Shown: piece after piece, positions 24,450-33,199 of the stretch | Numbering within the stretch: the first letter of the stretch is position 1 | Layout: every line of letters begins with the position of its first letter | Assembly: GCA_023389055.1 (NCBI GenBank) | Contig: JAEWFA010000065.1 | Coordinates: 62,001-126,000, forward strand | Direction: 5' to 3' | Length of the DNA: 64,000 nt | Source of the DNA: Pseudomonadota bacterium | GTDB taxonomy: Bacteria; Pseudomonadota; Gammaproteobacteria; Burkholderiales; Burkholderiaceae_E | The notes under the pieces: model-generated | The model's database searches: none | Told to the model about the DNA's origin: nothing | The model's input: only the letters and a program-made list of their open reading frames with translations | Position numbers and translations under genes: made by a program

Positions 24450-25454
24450 CTATCCGCGCAGCAACCGCCGGGCGGCCTCGGCAATCTTCGGCGCGTCCAC
24501 CCGCACGAGTTGCTCGAGCGGCGCCGAGTAGCCGACGGGAACGCGCGGCGCACCGATGCGCGCCACGCGCGCCGCAGCGCGCTCGGCGAGCGTTGCAGCG
24601 ATCTCCGCGCCGAAACCCGCCACCTGAACCGCCTCGTGCGCGACGAGCACCCGCCCGGTCCTGCGCGCAGACGCCTCGACCGTCTCGCGGTCCCACGGCC
24701 AGATCGTGCGCAGGTCGATCACCTCGGCTTCGATGCCGTCCTCGGCAAGCGAACGTGCGGCAGTCAGCGATTCGTGAACGGTACGGCTCCACGACACGAG
24801 CGTGAGGTCACGCCCCTCGCGCACGACGCACGCGCGCCCGAGTTCCACCGATGCATCGACGTGCACCGCGCCCTCGATCCCCCACAGCTCCTTGTGCTCG
24901 AGATACGCGACCGGATCGCCGCTGGCCAGGCTCGCCCGCAGCAGCGAGTAGTTGTCCTGCGGCGTCGAAGGGCAGACGACGACGAGTCCCGGCACGTGCG
25001 CGAACCACGCTTCGAGCGACTGCGAGTGCTGCGCGGCCGACGCGCCCCAGATCCCGATCGGCATGCGCACGACCATCGGCACGCGCCCCTGCCCGCCGAA
25101 CATGAAGCGGTTCTTGGCGGCCTGGTTGACGATCTCGTCCATCCCGCACAGCGCGAAGTCGACGACGCGCATCTCGACGACCGGCTTCAATCCGGTGAGC
25201 GCCATGCCGACGGCAGCGCCGGCGATCGTCGCCTCGGAGATCGGCGTGTCGATGACGCGCTCGGGGCCGAAGCGCTCGAGCAGTCCCCGATACTGGCCGA
25301 AGATGCCTCCGCGGCCGAGATCCTCGCCGAGCGCGACGACGCGTCCATCGCCTTCCATCTCGCGGGCGAGCGCGTCGGCCGCTGCAGCGGCGTAGGTCAT
25401 GATCCGTGCCGCGCCGCTCGCGGCACGCATCTCGCCCGTCGTCAACTGAACCAT
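24450..25454 (-). CDS. 2-oxoacid dehydrogenase-type E1 component, beta subunit
   Basis: A 334-residue E1 beta subunit of the pyruvate/acetoin dehydrogenase type, pairing with the alpha subunit encoded just upstream. Family segments are MTYAAAAADALAREMEGD, LGEDLGRGGIFGQYRGLL, RVIDTPISEATIAGAAVGMA and VIDLRTIWPWDRETV. Alpha and beta form the thiamine-diphosphate heterotetramer that decarboxylates a 2-oxoacid or acetoin. The ATG at 25454 overlaps the alpha gene by 13 nt; an alternative ATG at 25400 begins at MTYAAAAADALARE, the more typical family start. No E2 or E3 gene lies in the window. Substrate undetermined. Confidence 0.9.
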   Translation of the reverse strand: MVQLTTGEMRAASGAARIMTYAAAAADALAREMEGDGRVVALGEDLGRGGIFGQYRGLLERFGPERVIDTPISEATIAGAAVGMALTGLKPVVEMRVVDFALCGMDEIVNQAAKNRFMFGGQGRVPMVVRMPIGIWGASAAQHSQSLEAWFAHVPGLVVVCPSTPQDNYSLLRASLASGDPVAYLEHKELWGIEGAVHVDASVELGRACVVREGRDLTLVSWSRTVHESLTAARSLAEDGIEAEVIDLRTIWPWDRETVEASARRTGRVLVAHEAVQVAGFGAEIAATLAERAAARVARIGAPRVPVGYSAPLEQLVRVDAPKIAEAARRLLRG

Positions 25455-26476
25455 CTGCCGTTCCCGATGTCCTGCACGTCCTCGAAGGCCGACGCCTCGT
25501 TCGGCCAGGGCGCGTCGTCGGCCGATGCCAGCGCGTGCGCGACTTCCGCGCGTGCTTCAAGCAGGCCGGCGTCGATCCTCGCGACCGCCACCCCGCGCTC
25601 GACGAGCCGCGCGCGGGCAACGAGCAGAGGGTCCTCGCGCATCGCCTGCGCGAGCTCGGTCGGATCGCGATACGCCGCCGGATCGACCGACACGTGCCCC
25701 TTGAAGCGATAGGTGCGCGCGTGCAGCAGCCGCGGGCCCGCGCCGGATCGCACGTCCGTCGCAAGCGACCCCGCAGCGGCCCACACCGCGGCGACGTCCA
25801 TTCCGTCGACCTGCGTCGCCGGCACGCCGAAGGCGAGCGCCCGCGCAGCCGCGCCTTCGCCGGCCGACATCTGCGCCGTGCGCGTGGTCGCCGACCACTG
25901 GTTGTCCTCGCAGACGAACAGCACCGGCAGCGCGAATGCGGCCGCCCAGTTCAACGCCTCGGCGAAGGGGCCGCGATTCAATGCGCCATCCCCGAAGAAT
26001 GTAACCGCGATCGCATCGCGCCCCTGCACGCGCATCGATTGCGCCGCACCGACGGCGATCGGAATCCCCGCCGCGACGACGCCGTTGGCGCCGAGCATTC
26101 CGACCGAGAAGTCGGCGATGTGCATCGAGCCGCCCTTGCCGCGACAGAAGCCCGTCGCGCGCCCGAAGAGCTCGTGCATCATCGATTCGATCTTCGCGCC
26201 CTTGGCGATCGTGTGGCCGTGTCCGCGGTGCGTCGACGTGAGCCAGTCCCCGGCACGCAGGTGCGCGCAGACGCCGGCGGCGACTGCCTCCTGGCCGGTG
26301 GAAAGATGCAGGGGCCCCCGTACGTTGGCGTGGCCGCCGGCCGCCTGGCCGAAGGCCGCCACTCCTCCGCGGCTCGCCTCCTCGGCGGCATCCTCGAAGG
26401 CGCGGATGCGGCACATCGTGCGGAAAAGATCGAGCAGGCGCGCATCGTCGGGCGCGCGATCGTCGGCAATCGTCAC
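25442..26476 (-). CDS. Thiamine-pyrophosphate-dependent E1 component, alpha subunit
   Basis: A 344-residue E1 alpha subunit. The thiamine-diphosphate motif runs from GDGALNRG to EDNQWSATT, with the expected about 26-residue spacing between GDG and NN/NQ. The lead-in LHLSTGQEAVAAGVCAHLRA and HRGHGHTIAKGA is typical of pyruvate and acetoin dehydrogenase alpha chains. GGVAAFGQAAGG followed by HANVRG is an unusual insert before the common GPLHLSTGQ, about residues 35-50. The GTG at 26476 with AGGA upstream gives MTIADDRAPDDARLLDLFRT, a normal E1 alpha N-terminus. It is cotranscribed with and overlaps the beta gene. Confidence 0.9.
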   Translation of the reverse strand: MTIADDRAPDDARLLDLFRTMCRIRAFEDAAEEASRGGVAAFGQAAGGHANVRGPLHLSTGQEAVAAGVCAHLRAGDWLTSTHRGHGHTIAKGAKIESMMHELFGRATGFCRGKGGSMHIADFSVGMLGANGVVAAGIPIAVGAAQSMRVQGRDAIAVTFFGDGALNRGPFAEALNWAAAFALPVLFVCEDNQWSATTRTAQMSAGEGAAARALAFGVPATQVDGMDVAAVWAAAGSLATDVRSGAGPRLLHARTYRFKGHVSVDPAAYRDPTELAQAMREDPLLVARARLVERGVAVARIDAGLLEARAEVAHALASADDAPWPNEASAFEDVQDIGNGRWFS

Positions 26477-26725
26477 GGGATTCCTGCAGGCAAGCGAACG
26501 AAGGGCACGCTGGAAACGAAACGCGGGCCGCCGCCGGGCAACCCGATGCCCGGTGGCGCGCGCGATCCCGGATGCTACACGGCGGCCGGCGCGCCCCGCT
26601 TCCGTGAATGGGCGCAGCGCGCGCACCTGCGCCTCCTGCTCCGACTGTTCGCGCGAAAAGCGAACGGGCGCCCGTTCGTCGATGCGGTGCGGCGACACCC
26701 CGGTAGTTCGGACCCGGCGCCTGTC

Positions 26726-26767
26726 TTGATGCACATCAAAGGCGCGCGTTTCGGGCGCGGACAGAAT
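26726..26767 (+). promoter_or_regulatory. FNR/Anr-type site with class II promoter for the hcr operon
   Basis: TTGAT-GCAC-ATCAA at 26726-26739 is a perfect FNR/Anr palindrome. Centred at 26732.5, it is followed by CAGAAT at 26762-26767, so a transcription start near 26774 would put the box at about -41.5, the classic class II position. The leader to hcrC would be about 69 nt. It points to induction of hcrCAB-marR at low oxygen. The rest of the 366-nt gap between 26477 and 26842 holds the upstream region of the E1 genes. Confidence 0.75.
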
Positions 26768-26842
26768 GTTTACCTGTTCAACAATCTCGCCGCCGGCTCG
26801 ACCGAGTCGGCAGTCGTCGCCCGAGACGACAGGAGGCAGCCG

Positions 26843-27400
26843 ATGGCATCGAATCCGACGGCAGGCGTTGCGACGGCACAGGCGCCGGGCGCCGCTGCGA
26901 CCGCCCCGAAGAAGCACAAGCGCGCACGCACGATCCTCAACGCGATCGTCAACGGACGCGAACGCGAGGACGTCGTTCCCGACGGCATGCTGCTGCTCGA
27001 CTACCTGCGCGAGGTGGTCGGCCTCACCGGCACCAAGCAGGGCTGCGACGGCGGCGAATGCGGTGCCTGCACCGTGCTGGTCGACGACAAGCCGCGGCTT
27101 TCCTGCTCGACGCTCGCGGTGCAGATGGAAGGCCGGCGCATCGAGACCGTCGAGGGGCTGGCGCACGGCGGGCGGATGAGCGCGCTGCAGCAGGCCTTTC
27201 ACGAGAAGCTCGGCGCGCAATGCGGCTTCTGCACGCCGGGAATGATCACCACGGCCGAAGCGCTGCTGCGCCGCAACCCCGATCCGAGCCGCGACGAGAT
27301 CAAGGCGGCGCTCGGCGGCAACCTGTGCCGGTGCACCGGCTACGTGAAGATCATCGAATCGGTCGAGGCCGCCGCCGCCGTCCGCAAGGTGGCGCCATGA
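26843..27400 (+). CDS. hcrC: 4-hydroxybenzoyl-CoA reductase, gamma ([2Fe-2S]) subunit
   Basis: A 185-residue electron-transfer subunit with two [2Fe-2S] clusters. The plant-ferredoxin-type set is CDGGECGAC (Cys68, 73, 76) plus the Cys of DKPRLSC; the second set is CGFCTPGM and CRCTGY. In 4-hydroxybenzoyl-CoA reductase it passes electrons between the FAD subunit and the molybdenum site. About 30 N-terminal Ala/Lys-rich residues precede the ferredoxin domain, slightly more than usual. The ATG has AGGAGG 6 nt upstream. It is the first gene of hcrC-hcrA-hcrB-marR, and its TGA overlaps the hcrA start (ATGA). The assignment to this enzyme rests on the partner subunit hcrB. Confidence 0.93.
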   Translation: MASNPTAGVATAQAPGAAATAPKKHKRARTILNAIVNGREREDVVPDGMLLLDYLREVVGLTGTKQGCDGGECGACTVLVDDKPRLSCSTLAVQMEGRRIETVEGLAHGGRMSALQQAFHEKLGAQCGFCTPGMITTAEALLRRNPDPSRDEIKAALGGNLCRCTGYVKIIESVEAAAAVRKVAP

Positions 27401-29715
27401 GCATCGCGCAACTCGAGAAGTCGCGCGTCGGCACGGTCGGCGTGCGCACGCCGCTGATCGACGGCGTCGACAAGGTCACGGGCCGCGCGAAATACACGGC
27501 CGACCTGCCCGCCGTGGGCGCGCTGTGCGGGCGCATCCTGCGTTCCACCGTGCCGCACGCTCGCCTGCGCGTCGTCGACACCGCGGCGGCCGCGGCGCTA
27601 CCGGGCGTCGTCGCGATCGTCACCGGCGACGACTGCCGCATCCCGTTCGGGGTGCTGCCGATCGCCGAGAACGAGTTTCCCTTGGCGCGCGAGAAGGTGC
27701 GTTATCGCGGCGATCCGGTGGCCGCCGTCGCCGCGGTCGACGATGCTACCGCCGCGCGCGCGCTCGAACTGATCCGCGTGGAGTACGAGGAGCTGCCGGC
27801 GTATTTCGACGCGAAAAAGGCGATGAAGCCCGGCGCCGAGCCGATCCACGCCGAAAAACCGAACAACGTGCTGCGCGAAGTGCACGCGGAGTTCGGCGAC
27901 ACGGCGGCCGGCTTCGCCGCCGCGCACCTGGTGCGCGAGAAAAGCTACGACTACGCCGAGGTCTGCCACGCGCAGATGGAGCCGAACGCGACACTCGCCG
28001 AATACGATCCCGAACGCGACCACCTGACGCTGCACACGACCACGCAGGTGCCCTACTACGTGCTGCTGAAGGTCGCCCAGTGCCTGGAGATGGACCAGGC
28101 GCACATCCGCGTCGTCAAGCCGTTCCTCGGCGGCGGCTTCGGCCAGCGCACCGAGGCGCTGCACTTCGAGATCATCGCCGCGCTGCTCGCGCGCAAGGCC
28201 GGCGGTACCGTGCGCCTGCTGCAGACGCGCGAGGAGACCTTCCTCGCGCATCGTGGCCGTCCCGACACGAAGATCACCGTCAAGCTCGGCATGACGCGAG
28301 ACGGCAAGCTCACCGCTTGCCACCTGCAGGCCACGCAGGAAGGCGGTGCCTACGCGGGCTACGGGATCATCACGATTCTCTACACCGGCTCGCTGCTGCA
28401 CGGCATCTACGAGATCCCGGCGATCAAGCACGACGCCTGGCGCGTCTACACGAACCTGCCGCCGTGCGGCGCGCAGCGCGGCCACGGCACGGTCGACGCA
28501 CGGGCGGCCTTCGAATCCTTGATGAACGAGATGGCCGACGAGCTCGGCATCGACCACATCACGGTCCGCCAGCGCAACCTGCTGCCCGAGATCCCCTACG
28601 TCACCGCCTACGCGCAGCGCGTGATGAGCTACGGCCTGCCCGAGTGTCTCGAGCGAGTGAAGAAGGCGTCGGGCTGGAACGAGCGGCGCGGCAGGATGCC
28701 CAGGGGGCGCGGCCTGGGCATCGCCTGCTCGCACTTCGTCTCCGGGACGACGACGCCGAAACACTGGACGGGCGAACCGCACGCGGTGGTGAACCTGCGA
28801 CTGGACTTCGACGGCGGAATCACCGTGCTCACCGGTGCGGCCGACATCGGCCAGGGCTCGAACACGATGGCCGCGCAGATGATCGCCGAAGTGATGGGCG
28901 TCGACTGGCAGCGCATCCGCGTCGTATCGGCCGACAGCGCACTCACGCCGAAGGACAACGGGAGCTATTCGTCGCGCGTCACCTTCATGGTCGGCAACGC
29001 CGCCATCGACGCCGCGCGGCAGCTCGAACGAATCCTCGTCGATGCCGCCGCACACAAGCTCGAAGCGGCCTCCGGCGACATCGAGCGCGACGGCGAGATG
29101 TTCCGCGTCGTCGGTACCGACCGGCAGCTGCACTTCCACGACGTCGTCAAGGCGGCGCTCGTCGACACCGGACCGATCACGGTGAAAGGCACTTTCACCA
29201 GCCCGAAGGAGTTCATGGGCAGCAAGGAGATCCGGGCCAGCGCGATCGGCGCGACGATGGGCTTCTGCTACGCCGCGCAGGTCGTCGAGTGCTCGGTCGA
29301 CGAGATCACGGGCAAGGTCACCGCCGAGAAAGTGTGGGTTGCGGTCGACGTCGGCCGCGCATTGAACCCGCTCGCTGTCGAAGGCCAGGTGCAGGGCGGC
29401 GTCTGGATGGGCATGGGCCAGGCGCTGTCGGAGCAGACGCGATACAGCGAGGGCCGGATGATGCACGGCAACCTGCTCGACTACCGCGTGCCGACGATGG
29501 TCGAGAGCCCCGACATCGAAGTGCTGATCGTCGAGAGCATGGATCCGAACGGACCCTTCGGCGCGAAGGAAGCGAGCGAAGGAATGCTCGCCGGCTTCCT
29601 GCCGGCGCTGGCCGACGCGCTGCACGAAGCCGTCGGCGTGCGGGCCTACGCGATGCCGCTGAGCCCCGAGTGCGTCAGCGACCTGCTCGAAGCGCGCGAA
29701 GGAGCGCAGCGATGA
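27397..29715 (+). CDS. hcrA: 4-hydroxybenzoyl-CoA reductase, alpha (molybdopterin) subunit
   Basis: A 772-residue molybdenum-cofactor subunit of the xanthine oxidase family, where 4-hydroxybenzoyl-CoA is reductively dehydroxylated to benzoyl-CoA, the entry to anaerobic ring reduction. Visible parts are GVDKVTGRAKYTADLP (N-terminal hammerhead), FLGGGFGQRTEALHFEIIAA (Moco loop, about residues 246-265), PCGAQRGHGTVDARAAFESL, GAADIGQGSNTMAAQMIAEV and the C-terminal FGAKEASEGM with the conserved Glu. The length is close to the about 770 residues I recall for the Thauera enzyme. The gene overlaps hcrC by 4 nt and hcrB by 4 nt (ATGA at both ends). Cytoplasmic. Confidence 0.93.
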   Translation: MSIAQLEKSRVGTVGVRTPLIDGVDKVTGRAKYTADLPAVGALCGRILRSTVPHARLRVVDTAAAAALPGVVAIVTGDDCRIPFGVLPIAENEFPLAREKVRYRGDPVAAVAAVDDATAARALELIRVEYEELPAYFDAKKAMKPGAEPIHAEKPNNVLREVHAEFGDTAAGFAAAHLVREKSYDYAEVCHAQMEPNATLAEYDPERDHLTLHTTTQVPYYVLLKVAQCLEMDQAHIRVVKPFLGGGFGQRTEALHFEIIAALLARKAGGTVRLLQTREETFLAHRGRPDTKITVKLGMTRDGKLTACHLQATQEGGAYAGYGIITILYTGSLLHGIYEIPAIKHDAWRVYTNLPPCGAQRGHGTVDARAAFESLMNEMADELGIDHITVRQRNLLPEIPYVTAYAQRVMSYGLPECLERVKKASGWNERRGRMPRGRGLGIACSHFVSGTTTPKHWTGEPHAVVNLRLDFDGGITVLTGAADIGQGSNTMAAQMIAEVMGVDWQRIRVVSADSALTPKDNGSYSSRVTFMVGNAAIDAARQLERILVDAAAHKLEAASGDIERDGEMFRVVGTDRQLHFHDVVKAALVDTGPITVKGTFTSPKEFMGSKEIRASAIGATMGFCYAAQVVECSVDEITGKVTAEKVWVAVDVGRALNPLAVEGQVQGGVWMGMGQALSEQTRYSEGRMMHGNLLDYRVPTMVESPDIEVLIVESMDPNGPFGAKEASEGMLAGFLPALADALHEAVGVRAYAMPLSPECVSDLLEAREGAQR

Positions 29716-30695
29716 ACCTGATGCCCGAACTGCGCTTTCACCGCCCCGAGACGCTCGACGAGGCCGTGCGCCTGAAGGCCACGCTCGACGGCTCGCGCTT
29801 CGTCAACGGCGGCACCGACCTGCTCATCAACCTGCGCCGCGGTCTGGGCGAGCCCGGCGACTTGATCGACCTCGGCGCGGTGGCGGATCTCGCCTCGGTA
29901 CGACGCGTCGAAGGCGCTCTTTGGCTCGGCGCGGGCGTCACGCTCGACGATCTCGCGGCTCACCCCGAGGTGCTCGCCGACTACCCCGCCGTAGCGCAGG
30001 CCGCGCTGCAGGTCGCCGGCCCGAACCACCGCGCCGCTGCGACGCTCGGCGGCAACCTGTGCCAGGACACGCGCTGCATCTTCTTCAACCAGAGCGAATG
30101 GTGGCGCAAGGGCAACGGCTACTGCCTCAAGTACAAGGGCGACAAATGCCACGTGGTGGTCAAGAGCGACCGCTGCTACGCCACCTACCACGGCGACATC
30201 GCGCCGGTGCTGATGGTGCTCGGCGCCGAGGCCGTGATCGCCGCGCCGGGCACCGCGCGCCGCGCGAAGATCGCCGACCTGTACCGCGAGGACGGCGCCG
30301 CGCACCTGACGCTCGCCTCCGGCGAGGCGCTCGCCGCGGTCGTCCTGCCGCGCGTCGACGGATGGCGTGCCGGCTATGCGAAGGTGCGTGTGCGTGACGC
30401 GGTCGACTTTCCGCTCGCGGGCGTCGCCGCCGCGCTGCGCCGCGACGGCGATCGCATCGGCGAGTTGCGGGTGGCCGTCACCGGCACCAACTCGGCGCCG
30501 TTGATGGTGCCGACCGACGAGTTCAGCGGACGCGCCTGGGACGATTCGGCGGCTTCCGATCTCGCCGCGCTGCTCGGCAAGACCGGCAACCCGTTGCGCA
30601 CCACCGTCGTCAGCGCGAAATATCGCCGGCGCGTGATGCGCGCCGTCGCTCGTCCGCTGGTCGACGGGCTGTGGAACCACGGAGACGCTGCGTGA
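29712..30695 (+). CDS. hcrB: 4-hydroxybenzoyl-CoA reductase, beta (FAD, [4Fe-4S]) subunit
   Basis: A 327-residue FAD subunit carrying the loop that marks 4-hydroxybenzoyl-CoA reductase. FAD-binding motifs are RFVNGGTDLLINLRRGL and PNHRAAATLGGNLCQDTRC. Between about residues 120 and 156 an insert places cysteines at 122, 138, 146 and 155 (CIFFNQSEWW, GYCLKYKGDKCHVV, SDRCYATY). These are the ligands of the extra [4Fe-4S] cluster that, in the characterised Thauera enzyme, lets low-potential ferredoxin electrons enter; ordinary xanthine dehydrogenases lack it. This is the strongest reason for naming the whole operon. The ATG overlaps the hcrA stop, and the stop overlaps the marR start. Confidence 0.95.
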   Translation: MNLMPELRFHRPETLDEAVRLKATLDGSRFVNGGTDLLINLRRGLGEPGDLIDLGAVADLASVRRVEGALWLGAGVTLDDLAAHPEVLADYPAVAQAALQVAGPNHRAAATLGGNLCQDTRCIFFNQSEWWRKGNGYCLKYKGDKCHVVVKSDRCYATYHGDIAPVLMVLGAEAVIAAPGTARRAKIADLYREDGAAHLTLASGEALAAVVLPRVDGWRAGYAKVRVRDAVDFPLAGVAAALRRDGDRIGELRVAVTGTNSAPLMVPTDEFSGRAWDDSAASDLAALLGKTGNPLRTTVVSAKYRRRVMRAVARPLVDGLWNHGDAA

Positions 30696-31189
30696 AGCGA
30701 GCGGCGGGGGCGTCCGAAGACCCGGCGGTCGGTGCAGGCGCCCTGCGCGGTGCCCAGGCGCTGTCCTTCGGCCTGCTACCGCAGGTGCTCGGCTACCACC
30801 TGCGTCGAACGCAGGTGGCGATCTTCCGGCACTTCTCGCGCACGGTCGGCGCCGAGATGGACATCACACCCGGCCTGCTCGGGATGCTGCAGGTGATCGA
30901 GGCCAACCCCGGCCTGGCACAGAGCCGGCTCGCCGAAGCGATGGAAGTCGATCGCTCGGCGATCGTCAAGGTGGTCGACCAACTCGAAGACCGCGGCCTC
31001 ATCGTTCGCGAACCCTCGCCGCACGACAAGCGCAGCTACAGCATCCGGCTCACCAACGCCGGCGCGTCGGCGCTGCGGAGGATGAAGACACTGATGCTGC
31101 GGCACGAGGACGAGTTCACTGCCGCGTTGACGAAGGAGGAGCGCAGGCAGTTGATCGAGTTGCTGGCGAGGTTGCACGGGGGGCGGTAA
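30692..31189 (+). CDS. MarR-family transcriptional regulator of the hcr operon
   Basis: A 165-residue MarR-type regulator. The winged-helix DNA-binding region is LAEAMEVDRSAIVKVVDQLE, followed by the wing DRGLIVREPSPHDKRSYSI. The GTG start at 30692 overlaps the hcrB stop (GTGA), so it is made with the reductase. MarR proteins commonly bind small aromatic acids or their CoA esters, as BadR does in Rhodopseudomonas. This one may sense 4-hydroxybenzoate or its CoA thioester and adjust the operon on top of the FNR-type control. The effector is inferred from context only. Confidence 0.9.
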   Translation: MKRAAGASEDPAVGAGALRGAQALSFGLLPQVLGYHLRRTQVAIFRHFSRTVGAEMDITPGLLGMLQVIEANPGLAQSRLAEAMEVDRSAIVKVVDQLEDRGLIVREPSPHDKRSYSIRLTNAGASALRRMKTLMLRHEDEFTAALTKEERRQLIELLARLHGGR

Positions 31190-31273
31190 GCGCGTTCGTG
31201 AAAACGCGCGAGATCCGCGCAATTTTGGCTGGGTTGGCGTACTTCCGCCTGCGTGGAGCCGAACGAGCAAGCC

Positions 31274-31624
31274 GTGCTGCAATACGCGATCAAGGTTCTC
31301 GTCACGGCGATCGTCGTCGTGGCCGTCTCGGAGTTGGCCAAGCGCAGCTCCTTCTGGGGCGCAGTCCTCGCTTCCCTTCCGCTCACGTCGCTGCTTGCGT
31401 TCGTCTGGCTCTATCGAGGTACGGGCGATGCCGAAGCAGTTGCCTCGCTCTCGCAGGGCATCTTCTGGCTCGTCCTGGCATCACTGCCGATGTTTCTCGT
31501 CTTGCCGGCCTTGCTCAGAAGCGGTGTTTCGTTCTGGCCGGCACTCGGCGCCTCGTGCCTCGTAACGGTCGGTCTGTACTTCGCTCTTGTCTGGGTGCTC
31601 CGACGGTTCGGCGTTCCGTTGTAG
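31274..31624 (+). CDS. DUF3147-family small membrane protein
   Basis: A membrane protein of about 116 residues with four hydrophobic helices, opening MLQYAIKVLVTAIVVVAVSE and continuing AKRSSFWGAVLASLPLTSLL, the pattern of the DUF3147 family of unknown function. The GTG at 31274 fits the family N-terminus; an in-frame GTG at 31253 would add seven residues (MEPNEQA). Neither has a clear ribosome site. It lies convergent with mnmE, 23 nt from its stop. Confidence 0.8.
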   Translation: MLQYAIKVLVTAIVVVAVSELAKRSSFWGAVLASLPLTSLLAFVWLYRGTGDAEAVASLSQGIFWLVLASLPMFLVLPALLRSGVSFWPALGASCLVTVGLYFALVWVLRRFGVPL

Positions 31625-31647
31625 CGATGACTTCCCCGCAAGCCCGT

Positions 31648-33138
31648 CTACTTCCCGATGCAGAACCTGCTGAAGATCACCCCGAGCAGATCGTCCGCGC
31701 CGAACTCCCCGGTGATCTCGTTCAACCGCTCCTGCGCGAGCCGCAGTTCCTCTGCGAAAAGATCGAGCTGAAGATCGCCCGCTGCAGCCCGCGCGGCCGC
31801 CGCCTCGAGATGCTCGCGCGCCGCGCGCAACGCAACGAGATGACGCTCGCGCGCAATGAAGGTCGACTCCCCGCCCGACTGCCAGCCGGCAAGCTCGAGC
31901 AGCAGCCCGCGCAGCAACTCGATTCCGTCGCCGGTCTTCGCCGACAGCCACACCGCAGCCTCGACGAGGCCCTCTTCTCCCGAGGGAACGACGTCGATGG
32001 ACTCCTGCGCATCACCATCGCCCCGCTTCGTCGGCATCATCGATGTCGACATCGGCGTCGCCGCCGACCGTTCGATCCGCGCCTCGCCCCCGACCAGGTC
32101 GATCTTGTTGAACACCCGAACCACCGGCACGTGCCGCTCGAGCCTGCGCTCGAGCTCGCTCTCGATCGCCCGCGCCCCCGCCGCCTCGCCCTCGCGCGCA
32201 TCGAACAGATGCACGACGACGTCCGCCCTGCCCGCTTCGTGCCACGTGCGCGCGATGCCCAGCCGCTCGACGACGTCCTCGGTCTCGCGCAGCCCCGCCG
32301 TGTCGACGACGTTCAATGGCACGCCGTCGATCTGGATCGGCTGCGCGATGCGATCGCGCGTCGTCCCCGGCACGTCGGTGACGATCGCGATCTCGGCTCC
32401 CGCCAACGCGTTGAGCAGCGAGCTCTTTCCCACGTTCGGCTCGCCGAGCAGCACCACGTTCAACCCTTCGCGCAACAGCGCACCTCGCCGCGCCTGCGCG
32501 AGCAGCGCATCGAGTCGAGAACGCAACGCCGCCAACCGCCCGCGCGCGTCCGACGCCTCGAGGAAGTCGATCTCCTCCTCGGGAAAATCGAGCGTCGCCT
32601 CGACCAGCGTGCGCAACTCGATCAGCCGCTCGACCAGCGCGTGCACGGCATCGGAGAACTCGCCCGACAGCGAACGCGCCGCCGAGCGAGCCGCCTGCTC
32701 GGTGCTCGCATCGATCAGGTCGGCAACCGCCTCGGCCTGCGCGAGATCGAGCTTGTCGTTCAGGAACGCGCGCTGCGTGAACTCGCCCGGCCCGGCCAGC
32801 CGCACGCCGAGCGCGGCGCCCGCCTCGAGCACGCGTCGCAACAGCAACTGCAGCACGACCGGCCCGCCATGGCCCTGCAACTCGAGCACGTCCTCGCCGG
32901 TATACGAGTTCGGCGCCGGAAAGAAGATCGCGATGCCACGATCGATCACCGCACCGTCGCCCGCGAAGAATGGTCCGTAGGTCGCGTGCCGCGGCGCGAG
33001 CGTGCGCTGCAGCAGCGCCTCGATCACCACCGGCAACCCGCTGCCGGAGACGCGCACCACGCCGATTCCCCCCCGCCCCGCAGCGGTCGCGATGGCGGCG
33101 ATGGGTTCACGGCCGGGCGCAAGATCAAGGACGGGCAA
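31648..33138 (-). CDS. mnmE: tRNA uridine-5-carboxymethylaminomethyl modification GTPase MnmE
   Basis: A 496-residue GTPase that, with MnmG, makes the cmnm5 modification on wobble U34 of certain tRNAs. The N-terminal tetrahydrofolate-binding domain begins IAAIATAAGRGGIGVVRVSG. The G domain has GEPNVGKSS (G1), DVPGTTRD (G2/G3 region), DTAGLRE, NKID (G4) and SAKTG (G5). The C-terminus ends FCIGK with the catalytic Cys. The protein is about 40 residues longer than usual because of a Ser/Thr/Asp-rich insert between NKID and SAKTG (GEARIERSAATPMSTSMMPT onward). It belongs to the rpmH-rnpA-yidD-yidC-mnmE block but is separated here by a decayed gene. Confidence 0.97.
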   Translation of the reverse strand: MPVLDLAPGREPIAAIATAAGRGGIGVVRVSGSGLPVVIEALLQRTLAPRHATYGPFFAGDGAVIDRGIAIFFPAPNSYTGEDVLELQGHGGPVVLQLLLRRVLEAGAALGVRLAGPGEFTQRAFLNDKLDLAQAEAVADLIDASTEQAARSAARSLSGEFSDAVHALVERLIELRTLVEATLDFPEEEIDFLEASDARGRLAALRSRLDALLAQARRGALLREGLNVVLLGEPNVGKSSLLNALAGAEIAIVTDVPGTTRDRIAQPIQIDGVPLNVVDTAGLRETEDVVERLGIARTWHEAGRADVVVHLFDAREGEAAGARAIESELERRLERHVPVVRVFNKIDLVGGEARIERSAATPMSTSMMPTKRGDGDAQESIDVVPSGEEGLVEAAVWLSAKTGDGIELLRGLLLELAGWQSGGESTFIARERHLVALRAAREHLEAAAARAAAGDLQLDLFAEELRLAQERLNEITGEFGADDLLGVIFSRFCIGK

Positions 33139-33199
33139 GGTCTTCCGAAGTTGTCAGAGTCGGCTCATCATTATCGCGGCTCCCCACGCGGAGGCTGCG

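Noticed and set aside
27525..30695. 1056-codon plus-strand frame whose first part is out of frame with hcrA
   Set aside because: Its C-terminal third is simply hcrB in frame; the rest is an Arg-rich shadow of hcrA, so it is not a fusion.
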